Shown here one piece after another: positions 47,898-59,839 of a stretch of DNA of 64,000 nucleotides. The position numbers were made by a program, and so were the translations under genes. The number at the start of each line of letters is the position of its first letter. Positions within the stretch are counted from its first letter, which is position 1. The stretch covers positions 1,674,001-1,738,000 of the forward strand of contig NZ_CP083646.1 in NCBI RefSeq assembly GCF_020099275.1. The letters are read 5' to 3'. The notes beneath the pieces were generated by a model. The model did not search any database and was not told the DNA's origin. It worked only from the letters and a program-made list of their open reading frames with translations. Origin of the DNA: Corynebacterium falsenii. GTDB lineage: Bacteria > Actinomycetota > Actinomycetes > Mycobacteriales > Mycobacteriaceae.

Positions 47898-49958
47898 CTA
47901 ACCGATGCGCACGGGGTCAATGACCACCCGGAGGGGCTGAGCGCCCTTCATTGTGGAACGCACTGATTGCGCCTGCTTGAGGCTGGGGCCCAGCAGGTGC
48001 GCCTGATCATGCGGGATGCGGACGATGAGGCGCCGGGCTTGGCGACGAGCCTCCTGGGCCCCCAGCTTCTCCATCCCGGCGGGCAGGCGAATACCCGCGG
48101 GCAGTTCCACCGGCCCCAGCAACTCAGCTGCTTCGGGCCGCTCCCAGCACTCCAGCAATTGGTCGACGGCCACTTGGGAGCCATCGATGGCGGCCATGGT
48201 GACGGCGGGCGGGAACTCCGCCTCGGCGCGTAGGGAGAGCTCGCGGGTGGCAGCGCCGGTGGGGTCCCAGCGGATGAGCTGCTGGATCACCGGCAGGCTC
48301 GCATCGCCCGCGATCACCACCGCACCGCCTTCCTCCCGCGGCCGCACGAGCGCGGCGGCCTCCATCCACTGCCGCAGGGCATGTTCCCCACTCCGCAAGT
48401 CTTCTCGGCCGAGTGGCATCCACGGGTCCAAGATCAATGCGGCACCGTAGAGGTCACCATCTACGTGGGGTTCCGCCCCCGGGGTGGCGACGATGACGGA
48501 GGGTTTGTGTGGAACTGACGCCATCACTCGCTGCCCACCGGAGGCCACGATGGGTATGCCGGGGAATGCCCGACCGAGTTCCTCCACGGTGCGGTCTTGG
48601 CCGATCACCTGCATCCGCAGCGTGCGGTTGCCGCATTCCGAGCAGCGGAACTGTCCGGCGGAACGGCCGCACCAGCGGCACCGCGGCGGGGCTGCATCCT
48701 GGGAGCCGGGCAGCTCCAGCGGGCCGTTGCAGTGCCGGCAGCGAGCCGGGTGGCGGCACGCCGCGCAGGCCAGCGCTGGGGCGTAACCGCGCCGAGGCAC
48801 CTGCACCAAGGCCGGGTGCCCGTTGTCGAGCGCTTGACGAATGGCCTGGAAGCCGATCGAGGGTATGCGCGCGCCCGGATTGTGGATCTCCACCTCCCGC
48901 TGATGCTCGGTCTCCCCCAGCCCGCGGATCCAGGGCATGGCCGCGTGCTGAGCCTCCAGTGTGGGGCGCAGAGGATGCACGTGGCCTTCGGCGATCCACT
49001 GCTGCACCTCGGCCGAACGATGCACTCCCGCGACGAGCAACGCGGTGCCTTCCACCTCGCTGCGCAGCTTCGCGATGAAGCGGGCGTGCATATAGGGAGC
49101 CCGTGGGTCCACAAGGCTGTCATCGGATTCCCCGAGCAGGGCGATGAGCTGCAGATTCTTCAGTGGAGCCAGGGCCGCCGACCGGGTGCCCACCACGATC
49201 TTGGCCTGCCCGTGAAGGATCGAGAGGTAGCGGCGGTAGCGGGCGCTCGGCCCCTCCGCGGCGGTGAGGGTGATGATCTGCGCGGCCGAGACGAACTCCC
49301 GCAGGGCCGTACACACTCGGTCAACCTCTTTCTTGTTCGGGACGATGATGAGCGCGCTGCCGGAGGTATTCCACGCAGTCGCGGCGGCCACCGCGGCGGC
49401 GATAGCGGCCACATCCGAGCCCGGAGGTGCCACGAGCGAGGCGCGCGGAGACTTCCTATCGAGTACGGCAGACAGAAACGCCGGGCCATGGACGTAGTCC
49501 CCCATGGTTGCGCGCGCGGCCTCCAGGCTCGCTTTTTGCAGGTCCTCCGTGGGTGTCAGGGAGCCGTAGAGATCCTCCCACGGTTGGCCTCCGCCGAACA
49601 GGCCCGCGACCTCGGCGCTGGCGTGGCGGGAAGGAATCGCGCTGCGCAGAATATCCGAGCGCACCCCCGCGTAGTGATCCGCGAGTAGTTGTGCGAGTTG
49701 CCACATGGACGGGGGCATGACGATCTCTGGGCTGATGACCCGCTCGATGGGTTTAAGCTCCCCGGTGTGGTCAGAGCGCTTCCGCCGCTCAATGACGACA
49801 GCATCCACCAGGCGGCCCGAAAAACGGACGCGAACCTTCGCCCCGGGTTGGGCGTCGAGATCATCGGCTTCAGATACCCGATAGTCGAACAGCCTATCCA
49901 GATGCGGGACCCCGAGGAGGGGCAATACCCGCACGATGGGATTCTGCAGTTCGGTCAC
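47898..49958 (-). CDS. priA: Primosomal protein PriA, helicase-inactive actinobacterial type
   Basis: 686 residues. The N-terminal DNA-binding domain and the zinc-binding region (CAACRHPARCRHC ... CRWCGRS ... CSECGNR, about 395-445, eight cysteines) are intact. The Walker A position reads APPGSDVAA instead of GxxGSGKTE, and the DEAH position reads GESDDSLVD. ATP-driven helicase activity is therefore unlikely. This degeneration is known for actinobacterial PriA-like proteins. A structural role in replication restart is the likely function. Confidence 0.92.
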   Translation of the reverse strand: MTELQNPIVRVLPLLGVPHLDRLFDYRVSEADDLDAQPGAKVRVRFSGRLVDAVVIERRKRSDHTGELKPIERVISPEIVMPPSMWQLAQLLADHYAGVRSDILRSAIPSRHASAEVAGLFGGGQPWEDLYGSLTPTEDLQKASLEAARATMGDYVHGPAFLSAVLDRKSPRASLVAPPGSDVAAIAAAVAAATAWNTSGSALIIVPNKKEVDRVCTALREFVSAAQIITLTAAEGPSARYRRYLSILHGQAKIVVGTRSAALAPLKNLQLIALLGESDDSLVDPRAPYMHARFIAKLRSEVEGTALLVAGVHRSAEVQQWIAEGHVHPLRPTLEAQHAAMPWIRGLGETEHQREVEIHNPGARIPSIGFQAIRQALDNGHPALVQVPRRGYAPALACAACRHPARCRHCNGPLELPGSQDAAPPRCRWCGRSAGQFRCSECGNRTLRMQVIGQDRTVEELGRAFPGIPIVASGGQRVMASVPHKPSVIVATPGAEPHVDGDLYGAALILDPWMPLGREDLRSGEHALRQWMEAAALVRPREEGGAVVIAGDASLPVIQQLIRWDPTGAATRELSLRAEAEFPPAVTMAAIDGSQVAVDQLLECWERPEAAELLGPVELPAGIRLPAGMEKLGAQEARRQARRLIVRIPHDQAHLLGPSLKQAQSVRSTMKGAQPLRVVIDPVRIG

Positions 49959-49978
49959 ACGTCAGATTGTACTGACCC

Positions 49979-51205
49979 CTAGGAAGCGTCGGTGGCTTCC
50001 CCTACCGCGGCCCGCAAGGCCTCGGCACGGTCGGTCCGCTCCCACGGCAGATCCAGGTCGGTGCGGCCGAAGTGACCGTAGGCGGCCGTCTGCGCGTAGA
50101 TCGGGCGCTTGAGATCCAGATCCCGCAGGATGGCGGCGGGGCGCAGGTCGAAGGTCTTGCTCACGGCGTCCTGGATACGCTCCACCGGAACCGTCTCCGT
50201 GCCGAACGTCTCCACGTACAGGCCGACCGGGGTGGCGCGGCCGATGGCGTAGGCGACCTGCACCTCCACGCGCTTGGCCAGGCCGGCGGCGACGATGTTC
50301 TTGGCGACCCAACGCATGGCGTAAGCACCGGAGCGGTCCACCTTGCTCGGGTCCTTGCCGGAGAACGCGCCGCCGCCGTGGCGGGCCATGCCACCGTAGG
50401 TATCCACGATGATCTTGCGGCCGGTCAGACCGGCATCGCCCATGGGGCCGCCCAGGGTGAACGAGCCAGAAGGATTAACGAGCAGGGTGTAATCGTCGGT
50501 GGCGATATCGGCGGGCAGCTCGGCCTCGGACAGCACGTAATCCACCACGTGCTCCCGAATGTGCTGCTCCAGCCATGCCTGGGTGATGCCCTCTTCGTGC
50601 TGGGTGGACACTACCACGGTGTCGAGGCGGACAGGCTTGCCGTCGGCATCGTAGGCGAAGGTCACCTGGGTCTTGCCGTCCGGGCGCAGGTGGGGCACGA
50701 TGCCCTCCTTGCGAACCTCGGTGAGTCGGCGTGCGAGGCGGTGGGCGATGGCAATGGGAATCGGCATGAACTCCGGGGTCTCGTCGGTGGCGTAGCCGAA
50801 CATGAGGCCCTGGTCGCCGGCGCCCTGCCGGTCGCTCTCGTCGTAATCACCCTCGGCGCTGTCGCGGGTCTCCAGGGAGCCGTCGACGCCCTGGGCGATC
50901 TCCTCGGACTGGTCGCCCACTGCTACGGACACGCCACACGTGCGGCCATCGAAGCCCATCTCGGAACTGTTGAAGCCGATCTTCAGCAGCGTAGAGCGCA
51001 CGATGTCGCGAATCTCCACATAGGTGGACGTGTGGATCTCGCCGACCACGTGCACAAGGCCGGTGGTGACCACGGTCTCCACGGCCACGCGCGACTCGGG
51101 GTCCTTCGCCAGGAGCGCATCCAGGATGTGGTCTGAAATGGCATCGCAGATCTTATCGGGGTGCCCTTCAGTGACGGACTCACTGGTGAATAGACGGTGT
51201 GACAA
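49979..51205 (-). CDS. metK: S-Adenosylmethionine synthetase
   Basis: 408 residues. N-terminal [20 protein letters not shown] holds the ATP-binding histidine and aspartate; [25 protein letters not shown] and [20 protein letters not shown] are the other family motifs. It makes S-adenosylmethionine from methionine and ATP. TTG 51205 is chosen because the family N-terminus begins there and AAGGAT lies eight bases upstream. The promoter carries a perfect McbR operator. Confidence 0.97.
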   Translation of the reverse strand: MSHRLFTSESVTEGHPDKICDAISDHILDALLAKDPESRVAVETVVTTGLVHVVGEIHTSTYVEIRDIVRSTLLKIGFNSSEMGFDGRTCGVSVAVGDQSEEIAQGVDGSLETRDSAEGDYDESDRQGAGDQGLMFGYATDETPEFMPIPIAIAHRLARRLTEVRKEGIVPHLRPDGKTQVTFAYDADGKPVRLDTVVVSTQHEEGITQAWLEQHIREHVVDYVLSEAELPADIATDDYTLLVNPSGSFTLGGPMGDAGLTGRKIIVDTYGGMARHGGGAFSGKDPSKVDRSGAYAMRWVAKNIVAAGLAKRVEVQVAYAIGRATPVGLYVETFGTETVPVERIQDAVSKTFDLRPAAILRDLDLKRPIYAQTAAYGHFGRTDLDLPWERTDRAEALRAAVGEATDAS

Positions 51206-51270
51206 CTTCTTCGATCCTTCTCGACTACCTCGGTTACGAGGAACGCTGACGGTTTGCTCTGAGCATTGTA

Positions 51271-51303
51271 CTGGGGTCATACTAGACTAAGCTGTCTATG
51301 TTT
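51271..51303 (-). promoter_or_regulatory. metK promoter with perfect McbR operator
   Basis: TAGAC-TAAGCT-GTCTA at 51283-51298 is a perfect copy of the TAGAC-N6-GTCTA operator of McbR. Read on the minus strand, -10 TAGTAT (51284-51279) overlaps its right arm and a TGACA-like -35 lies 17 bases upstream. The leader would be about 67 bases. No SAM-riboswitch fold is evident. Confidence 0.85.
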
Positions 51304-51367
51304 GTCATATCCCCTTCCCCGGGCGAGCCTACGCTGCAGCACAGCTGCGTGGTTGCCCCGGGGCGAA

Positions 51368-52648
51368 CTAGCTCAATAGGTTATCGGCTATCGCATTCCA
51401 AATGGCCACTGACACGACCAACTTGGATGCTTCCGGAATCTCGATGATGCGCGGTTCCGGCTGCTCATCCTGTGGCAGGAGCACCCACCCGGAACTCACT
51501 TTCTGCCCGAACACCTTGTCCTGGCCCACCGCATTGGCCACGAGGGCATCGCAGCCCTTCTTCGCCAGCTTCACGGTCGCATGCTCCAACGGTGTGTGCT
51601 CCTCATCGCCGGTTTCTGCGGCAAAGCCCACGATCGTCAGCTCGGCAGGCAAATCGCCGGCCTCGCGCTGCTGCACGATGGATTTGAGGATATCCGGGTT
51701 TTCCTCCAACTCGATGCGGGTAAGGTCCGCCTCCGAGCCCTTCTTCAGCTTGGAACCCGCCACCGTCGCGGGGCGGTAGTCCGCCACGGCTGCCGCCATG
51801 ATGACCACGTCCGCCTCCTTGGCCTGCTCGGTCATCGCCGTGAGCATGTCGCGCGCAGTCTTGACCCGCACGATGGATGCACCCGAAGGCACCGGTAGTT
51901 CCTCGGTGAAGCCGGACACGATGGTCACCTCAGCGCCACGTTGTGCCGCCACATCGGCAAGTGCATAGCCTTGACGCCCAGACGAGGCATTACCCAAGAA
52001 GCGCACTGGGTCCAACGGCTCGTGCGTCCCACCGGCACTGATGAGCACCTTCTTGCCCACCAGGTCGCGCCGGAAGGCTTCGGGCTGATCGAGCGCCGCG
52101 AGGGCCAACTCGCCGATGTGATCGGGGTCGGGCAATCGACCGGGGCCGGAATCCTTGCCCGTGAGCCGCCCGTGCGCCGGTTCGATCACCACGGTGCCGT
52201 GTCGGCGCAACGTCTCCACGTTGTCCTGGGTGGCGGGGTGGTTCCACATCTCGGTGTGCATAGCCGGAGCCACGACCACCGGGCAGGTGGCCACCAGGCA
52301 GCTGGAGGTCAGTAGATCATCGGCACGCCCGTGCGCCAAACGCGCCAGAAGGTCTGCCGTGGCGGGAGCGATGACGATAAGGTCGGCTTCCTGCCCGAGC
52401 CGAACGTGCTGCACCTCGTCGATGCGGTCGAAGACTTCCGCGGACACCGGATTGCCGCTCAAGGCTTCGAAGGTGGCGGCACCGACGAAGTTCAGGGCGC
52501 TGCGCGTGGGGATCACGCGCACATCGTGGCCAGCCTCGGCAAAGAAGCGGACGAGATGCGCGGCCTTAAACGCAGCAATGCCGCCCCCTACGCCGATAAC
52601 GACGCGGAGCGGCTTGGTGTGTGCGGTTTCCCTGGTTTGATCAGTCAC
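51368..52648 (-). CDS. coaBC: Bifunctional phosphopantothenoylcysteine decarboxylase / phosphopantothenate-cysteine ligase
   Basis: 426 residues. The N-terminal CoaC flavodoxin-like domain has VGGGIAAFKAAHLVR (FMN/His region), PATADLLARLA and PAMHTEMW. The C-terminal CoaB ligase domain has ISAGGTHEPLDPVR, LGNASSGRQGYALA and AAVADYRP. It performs steps two and three of coenzyme A synthesis. It lies between metK and rpoZ, the order seen in other actinobacteria. Confidence 0.97.
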   Translation of the reverse strand: MTDQTRETAHTKPLRVVIGVGGGIAAFKAAHLVRFFAEAGHDVRVIPTRSALNFVGAATFEALSGNPVSAEVFDRIDEVQHVRLGQEADLIVIAPATADLLARLAHGRADDLLTSSCLVATCPVVVAPAMHTEMWNHPATQDNVETLRRHGTVVIEPAHGRLTGKDSGPGRLPDPDHIGELALAALDQPEAFRRDLVGKKVLISAGGTHEPLDPVRFLGNASSGRQGYALADVAAQRGAEVTIVSGFTEELPVPSGASIVRVKTARDMLTAMTEQAKEADVVIMAAAVADYRPATVAGSKLKKGSEADLTRIELEENPDILKSIVQQREAGDLPAELTIVGFAAETGDEEHTPLEHATVKLAKKGCDALVANAVGQDKVFGQKVSSGWVLLPQDEQPEPRIIEIPEASKLVVSVAIWNAIADNLLS

Positions 52649-52667
52649 ACTGGACAGCCTAGTGGGT

Positions 52668-52958
52668 TTACCCTTCGGTGTGCTCCAGCAGATCCCGATT
52701 GATCTCGCGCAGGGCGATAGACAGGGGCTTTTCCTGAACGTCCGGGGTCACCAACGGACCGACGAACTCGAAAACGCCCTCATCCACGGTTTGGAAGTAG
52801 TCGTTGATCTGACGAGCGCGCTTTGCAGCGAAGATGACCAGTGCGTACTTGGAGGACACCTTGGTCAGCAGCTCGTCGATGGGGGGATTGGTGATGCCCA
52901 CGGGCGGATCGAAGACAGAGTCGTTCGAGTTAACGTCCTGGTTATCCACGGTATGCAC
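52668..52958 (-). CDS. rpoZ: DNA-directed RNA polymerase omega subunit
   Basis: 96 residues. The omega fold shows [23 protein letters not shown] (conserved core [14 protein letters not shown]) and [10 protein letters not shown] near the C-terminus. Omega helps assemble and stabilise RNA polymerase. It lies 71 bp downstream of gmk in the same direction. Confidence 0.95.
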   Translation of the reverse strand: MHTVDNQDVNSNDSVFDPPVGITNPPIDELLTKVSSKYALVIFAAKRARQINDYFQTVDEGVFEFVGPLVTPDVQEKPLSIALREINRDLLEHTEG

Positions 52959-53029
52959 CTTCTCTAGAAGTAGCTATTGATGTCGCAATGACGACGTTGA
53001 TGTAAGGCGGTAGTTGAGCAAAAACTCGG

Positions 53030-53596
53030 TTAGCTCTGCAGTAGATCGCTGATTTCCTTGACGGCCTCGGTGACATCCTCGTTGACCACCACATGGTCGA
53101 ACTCGGAGGTTGCCTCCATCTCCGTCTTAGCCGTCTCCAGCCTACGCTGAATGACCTCTTCGGATTCAGTACCGCGCCCAGTCAAACGATCGACCAGTAC
53201 CTCCCATGACGGAGGAGCCAAGAACACAGTGGTGGATTCCGGCAGCAACTGCTTGACGTTGCGCGCACCCTCGAGGTCCACCTCGATAAGAACCGGGCGA
53301 TCCTCAGCGATCGCCTTTTCCACCGGCTCCCGCGGAGTGCCCGACAGCTGCAAGCCGCCGTGGATCTCTGCCCACTCCAGCATCTTGCCCGCATTGATGT
53401 TCTCTTCGAACTGTTCGCGGGTGATGTAGATGTAATCGCGCCCATCGACCTCGCCGGGCCGGGGATCGCGGGTGGTCATCGACACACTGAAAAAGAGGCG
53501 CGGAACTTCGTCCCGCAAGCGGGCAACCACGGTGGACTTCCCCACCGCAGACGGGCCCGCGAGTACAACAACACGCCCGTTACCCAGCTGGCTCAA
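53030..53596 (-). CDS. gmk: Guanylate kinase
   Basis: 188 residues. Walker A is [12 protein letters not shown] (near residue 13), the GMP-binding segment is [18 protein letters not shown], and [12 protein letters not shown] is the Walker B/Mg region. It phosphorylates GMP to GDP. It starts three bases after mihF stops, so the two are translated together. Confidence 0.97.
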   Translation of the reverse strand: MSQLGNGRVVVLAGPSAVGKSTVVARLRDEVPRLFFSVSMTTRDPRPGEVDGRDYIYITREQFEENINAGKMLEWAEIHGGLQLSGTPREPVEKAIAEDRPVLIEVDLEGARNVKQLLPESTTVFLAPPSWEVLVDRLTGRGTESEEVIQRRLETAKTEMEATSEFDHVVVNEDVTEAVKEISDLLQS

Positions 53597-53599
53597 CTC

Positions 53600-53920
53600 T
53601 TAGTCCTCGAAACCGAAGTGCTCCAGCAGTGCACGGCGCTGGCGGTCGCCCAGACCACGCAGACGACGGGTCGGAGCGATCTCCAGCTGGTTCATGATTT
53701 CCTCAGCCTTGACCTTGCCAACCTTGGGCAGGGATACCAGCAGAGCCGAAACCTTCATCTTGCCGAGGATCGGATCGGTCTCAGCGTCCTTCAAGACCTG
53801 CTTCAGGTCGGTGCCGCCACGCTTCAGCTTCTCGCGAAGCTCTGCACGAGCCTTGCGTGCCTCTGCAGCCTTCTTCAGGGCTTCTGCGCGCTGCTCCGGG
53901 GTCAACTGGGGAAGTGCCAC
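53600..53920 (-). CDS. mihF: Actinobacterial integration host factor MihF
   Basis: 106 residues. A basic helical N-terminus (EARKARAELREKLKRGG) precedes a helix-two-turns-helix DNA-binding region (SLPKVGKVKAEEIMNQLEI and RRLRGLGDRQRRALLEHF). MihF is the actinobacterial nucleoid protein needed for phage L5 integration in mycobacteria and unrelated to E. coli IHF. GTG 53920 is preceded by GGAGGAA. Confidence 0.96.
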   Translation of the reverse strand: MALPQLTPEQRAEALKKAAEARKARAELREKLKRGGTDLKQVLKDAETDPILGKMKVSALLVSLPKVGKVKAEEIMNQLEIAPTRRLRGLGDRQRRALLEHFGFED

Positions 53921-54247
53921 GGGGTTCCTCCGTTTATTCGTAGGTGTAGTTATCTGGATGAGTCTATGCAGTTGTCGCCATCATTGCACGTCATGGCGTA
54001 ATTGTCATTGATACGACAAGCTTAGACGAGCAACGAAGGATTCTATGGTGTTCGTTGAGCTAAAGCCAACCGACACACCCTAGGCAGGTATTTGCTCAGC
54101 GGTCAGCCGAGCAATGGCCTCCTGATGGCCACAGCAGCTCAGCGCCCAAGATATGCGCGCTACTCCTATCCCCCAGGCTCCCCGAGAGACGGCGCTGTAG
54201 CGCGGGCGCAAAACAACTGTCGGTCATTGTATCATTAGCACTGCCTG
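53921..54247. other. 327-bp region between pyrF and mihF with two promoter candidates and a hairpin
   Basis: On the minus strand a -10 box TACAAT (54231-54226) lies right after pyrF, with TTGAAC 19 bases upstream at the pyrF stop. A second, TAGACT (53966-53961), lies close to mihF. Between them TTGCTCGGC/GCTGAGCAA forms a 9-bp hairpin (54114-54092). No open frame with a good start is seen, so the upstream promoter may drive a long mihF leader or a small RNA. Confidence 0.5.
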
Positions 54248-55194
54248 CTAGTTCAAGATTGCTGCAGTTGTTGTGGCGAGCGTCTCCCGCAGCGCAACCA
54301 CGCCGGGGCCGTGCGACAGCACGCTCCGAGACACATTCGGGCACGCCAGCTGCTCCGCACCTGCAGCAATGCGCCGCACATCAGCCATCGTGCCGCCTTG
54401 GGCGCCCACGCCCGGCATGAGAATGAGGCCATTCACCTGCGCCAACGATGGCGGTTGCTGCACCGTCGCTCCCACGACGACGCCCATATTCCCAGCTCCC
54501 TCGTGCCCGGCGTTGGTGCGCGCCACGGCGTCGACCACGGATTGGGCAACGGTCAGCGTATCGCTGGATGCCGTATCGCTGTTCTCGTAATCATTGGGTT
54601 CACTGGGTTCACTGGGCTCACTGGGCACCGTCGCCAACTGCAGGCCGGGGGCCTCTGGGTTGGACGTCGCCGCAAGGACGATCGCTCCCCTGTTGGTCTC
54701 CTCAGCCAAGTCGAACACCGGTTGCAACGATCCGACACCGAGGTACGGGCTCACCGTAACGGCGTCGACGCACAAAGGAGACTCATCATCGAGCCATGCG
54801 CGGGCGTACCCAGCCATGGTGGAGCCGATGTCACCGCGTTTGGCATCGGCGATGACCAACACCCCTGAGCTGCGCAGATCAGCGATGGCACGCTCGAGGA
54901 TCGCGAAGCCGGCCGAGCCAAAAGCCTCGTAGAAGGCGACCTGAGGCTTGACCACGCACGCGCTATCGCGGAAGGCCTCCACGCACGTGCGGGTGAAGGC
55001 TTCCACGCCCTTGACCGAAACCGGCAGGCCCCAGTGCTCGAGGAGGCTTGCGTGCGGGTCGATGCCGACGCACACGGGCCCGAACGATGCGGCGCGCTCG
55101 AGGAAGCGCTGGCCGAAGGTCAGGTCATGAGCTGTGCATGCTGGGCTTGCAGTGCTTGCAGTGTTTGTCGGGCCCGCCGTGCTAGCCGTACCAC

Positions 55195-55198
<4 letters not shown>
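54248..55198 (-). CDS. pyrF: Orotidine 5'-phosphate decarboxylase (long, type-2 form)
   Basis: 316 residues. The catalytic block [14 protein letters not shown] (Lys-Asp-Lys network) near residue 115 and [10 protein letters not shown] near the C-terminus are typical of the long bacterial form. The last UMP step is catalysed here. Two low-complexity parts are odd: an Ala/Thr/Ser N-terminus of about 20 residues and an internal SEPSEPSEP insert near residue 205, both from 9-bp repeats. Its ATG overlaps the carB stop by four bases. Confidence 0.95.
54592..54627. repeat. Four-copy 9-bp repeat encoding SEP units inside PyrF
   Basis: CATTGGGTT, CACTGGGTT, CACTGGGCT and CACTGGGCA run head to tail. 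In the gene frame they give the repeat Ser-Glu-Pro. Confidence 0.85.
55147..55173. repeat. 9-bp repeat in the N-terminal codons of pyrF
   Basis: TTGCAGTGC (55147-55155) and TTGCAGTGT (55156-55164) are followed by the weaker copy TTGTCGGGC. They encode part of the Ala/Thr/Ser-rich N-terminus. Confidence 0.6.
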
Positions 55199-58524
<3,326 letters not shown>

Positions 58525-58586
58525 GAAAAAATATCCTTCGTTAAAGATCTAAAGATTCGCTGATGGTGACGTGATGCAGGAGTCTG

Positions 58587-59747
58587 TTACTTGCCTGCTG
58601 TCTTTTCTGCTGCTGCTTCTTCCTTGAGCAGCTCCAGGAACTGGTCGAACAGCGGGTTGGCATCGTGCGGGCCAGCGGCCGCCTCGGGGTGGTACTGCAC
58701 AGAAAATGCCCGACCGTTGGTCAGTGCCACGCCCTCGACGGTGTCATCGTTGAGGCAGGTGTGGGTCACTCGGGCCGGTCCGAAGGGGGTATCGAACTCC
58801 TCCATGGCCGTGCCCTTGAGGGCGAAGCCGTGGTTCTGGCTGGTGATGTCGATCTTGCCGGTGAGGTGGTTGAGCACGGGCACGTTTGTGCCGCGGTGGC
58901 CGAACTTCAGCTTGTAGGTGTCCATGCCCAGCGCACGGCCGAGGATTTGGTTGCCGAAGCAGATACCGAAGAAGGGAATGTCGGCCTCGAGGATCTTGCG
59001 TACCTCGGCCACAGTGGCGTCGGCGGTGGCGGGGTCGCCGGGACCGTTGGAGACGAACACACCCTGCGCGTTGTATTCCTTCATCAGCTCTTGGACACGC
59101 TCGTAGCTCGTCGTGGAGGGAACCACTACGCTGCGCACGCCGCGCTTGGAGAACTCGCGCGGGGTGTTGGTCTTAATACCCATGTCGAAGCTGATCACGG
59201 TGTACTTCACGTCGCCCTCGGGGTCGACCACGTACACGTCATCGGTGCTCACATCACCGGAGAGGTCCGCACCCGCCATTGACGGCTGCTCCTTGACCTT
59301 GGCCAACATCTCCTCGTCGCTGGTCACAGCATCGCCGCTGAACACACCGGCGGCCACGGAGCCCTTGTCGCGCAGGTGACGCACGATTGCGCGGGTATCC
59401 ACTCCCTGGATGCCGATAATATTCTGCGCCTTGAGCTCGTCTTCGAGGCTGCGATTGGCGCGCCAGTTGCTCACGGCGCGGGAGAGATCGCGGATCACGA
59501 AGCCTGCGACCCAGATCTTGTCGCCGCGGGACTCGGCATCCTCATCGTTCCACCCGGTGTTGCCGATCTGCGGGGCGGTGGCCACGACGATCTGCCGGTG
59601 GTAGGAGGGGTCGGTGAGCGTCTCCTGGTAGCCGGTCATGGCGGTGGTGAACACGGCCTCGCCGAGGCTGGTTCCCTGGGCGCCGAAGGCGCGGCCGCGG
59701 AAGATGCGTCCGTCTGCGAGGACGAGGGCGGCGGGAGTGCGGGTCAT
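58587..59747 (-). CDS. carA: Carbamoyl-phosphate synthase small subunit
   Basis: 386 residues from ATG 59747. The N-terminal domain has GTSLGEAVFTTAMTGYQETL; the glutaminase domain has the nucleophile in FFGICFGNQILG and the His-Glu pair in YHPEAAAGP. It supplies ammonia to CarB. The start is uncertain. ATG 59747 follows AAGAAG and begins the region of homology. GTG 59840 overlaps the pyrC stop (TAGTG), as in two other gene pairs here, and would add 31 Lys/Gln/Thr-rich residues encoded partly by a 12-bp repeat. Confidence 0.94.
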   Translation of the reverse strand: MTRTPAALVLADGRIFRGRAFGAQGTSLGEAVFTTAMTGYQETLTDPSYHRQIVVATAPQIGNTGWNDEDAESRGDKIWVAGFVIRDLSRAVSNWRANRSLEDELKAQNIIGIQGVDTRAIVRHLRDKGSVAAGVFSGDAVTSDEEMLAKVKEQPSMAGADLSGDVSTDDVYVVDPEGDVKYTVISFDMGIKTNTPREFSKRGVRSVVVPSTTSYERVQELMKEYNAQGVFVSNGPGDPATADATVAEVRKILEADIPFFGICFGNQILGRALGMDTYKLKFGHRGTNVPVLNHLTGKIDITSQNHGFALKGTAMEEFDTPFGPARVTHTCLNDDTVEGVALTNGRAFSVQYHPEAAAGPHDANPLFDQFLELLKEEAAAEKTAGK

Positions 59748-59791
59748 GGAATCTTCTTTCTGTGCTGCTTGGCTGCTCATCGTTTCTTTTC

Positions 59792-59839
59792 GGTCCGTCT
59801 GTTGCTTCGTCTCTTGGTCCGTCTTTTGGTTCGACGCCA
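59792..59839. repeat. 12-bp tandem repeat at the pyrC/carA boundary
   Basis: GGTCCGTCTGTT, GCTTCGTCTCTT, GGTCCGTCTTTT and GGTTCGACGCCA form four degenerate units ending exactly at the pyrC stop codon. Confidence 0.6.

Noticed and set aside
51206..51367. SAM riboswitch before metK
   Set aside because: No multi-stem SAM aptamer is visible, and a perfect McbR operator explains control at transcription.
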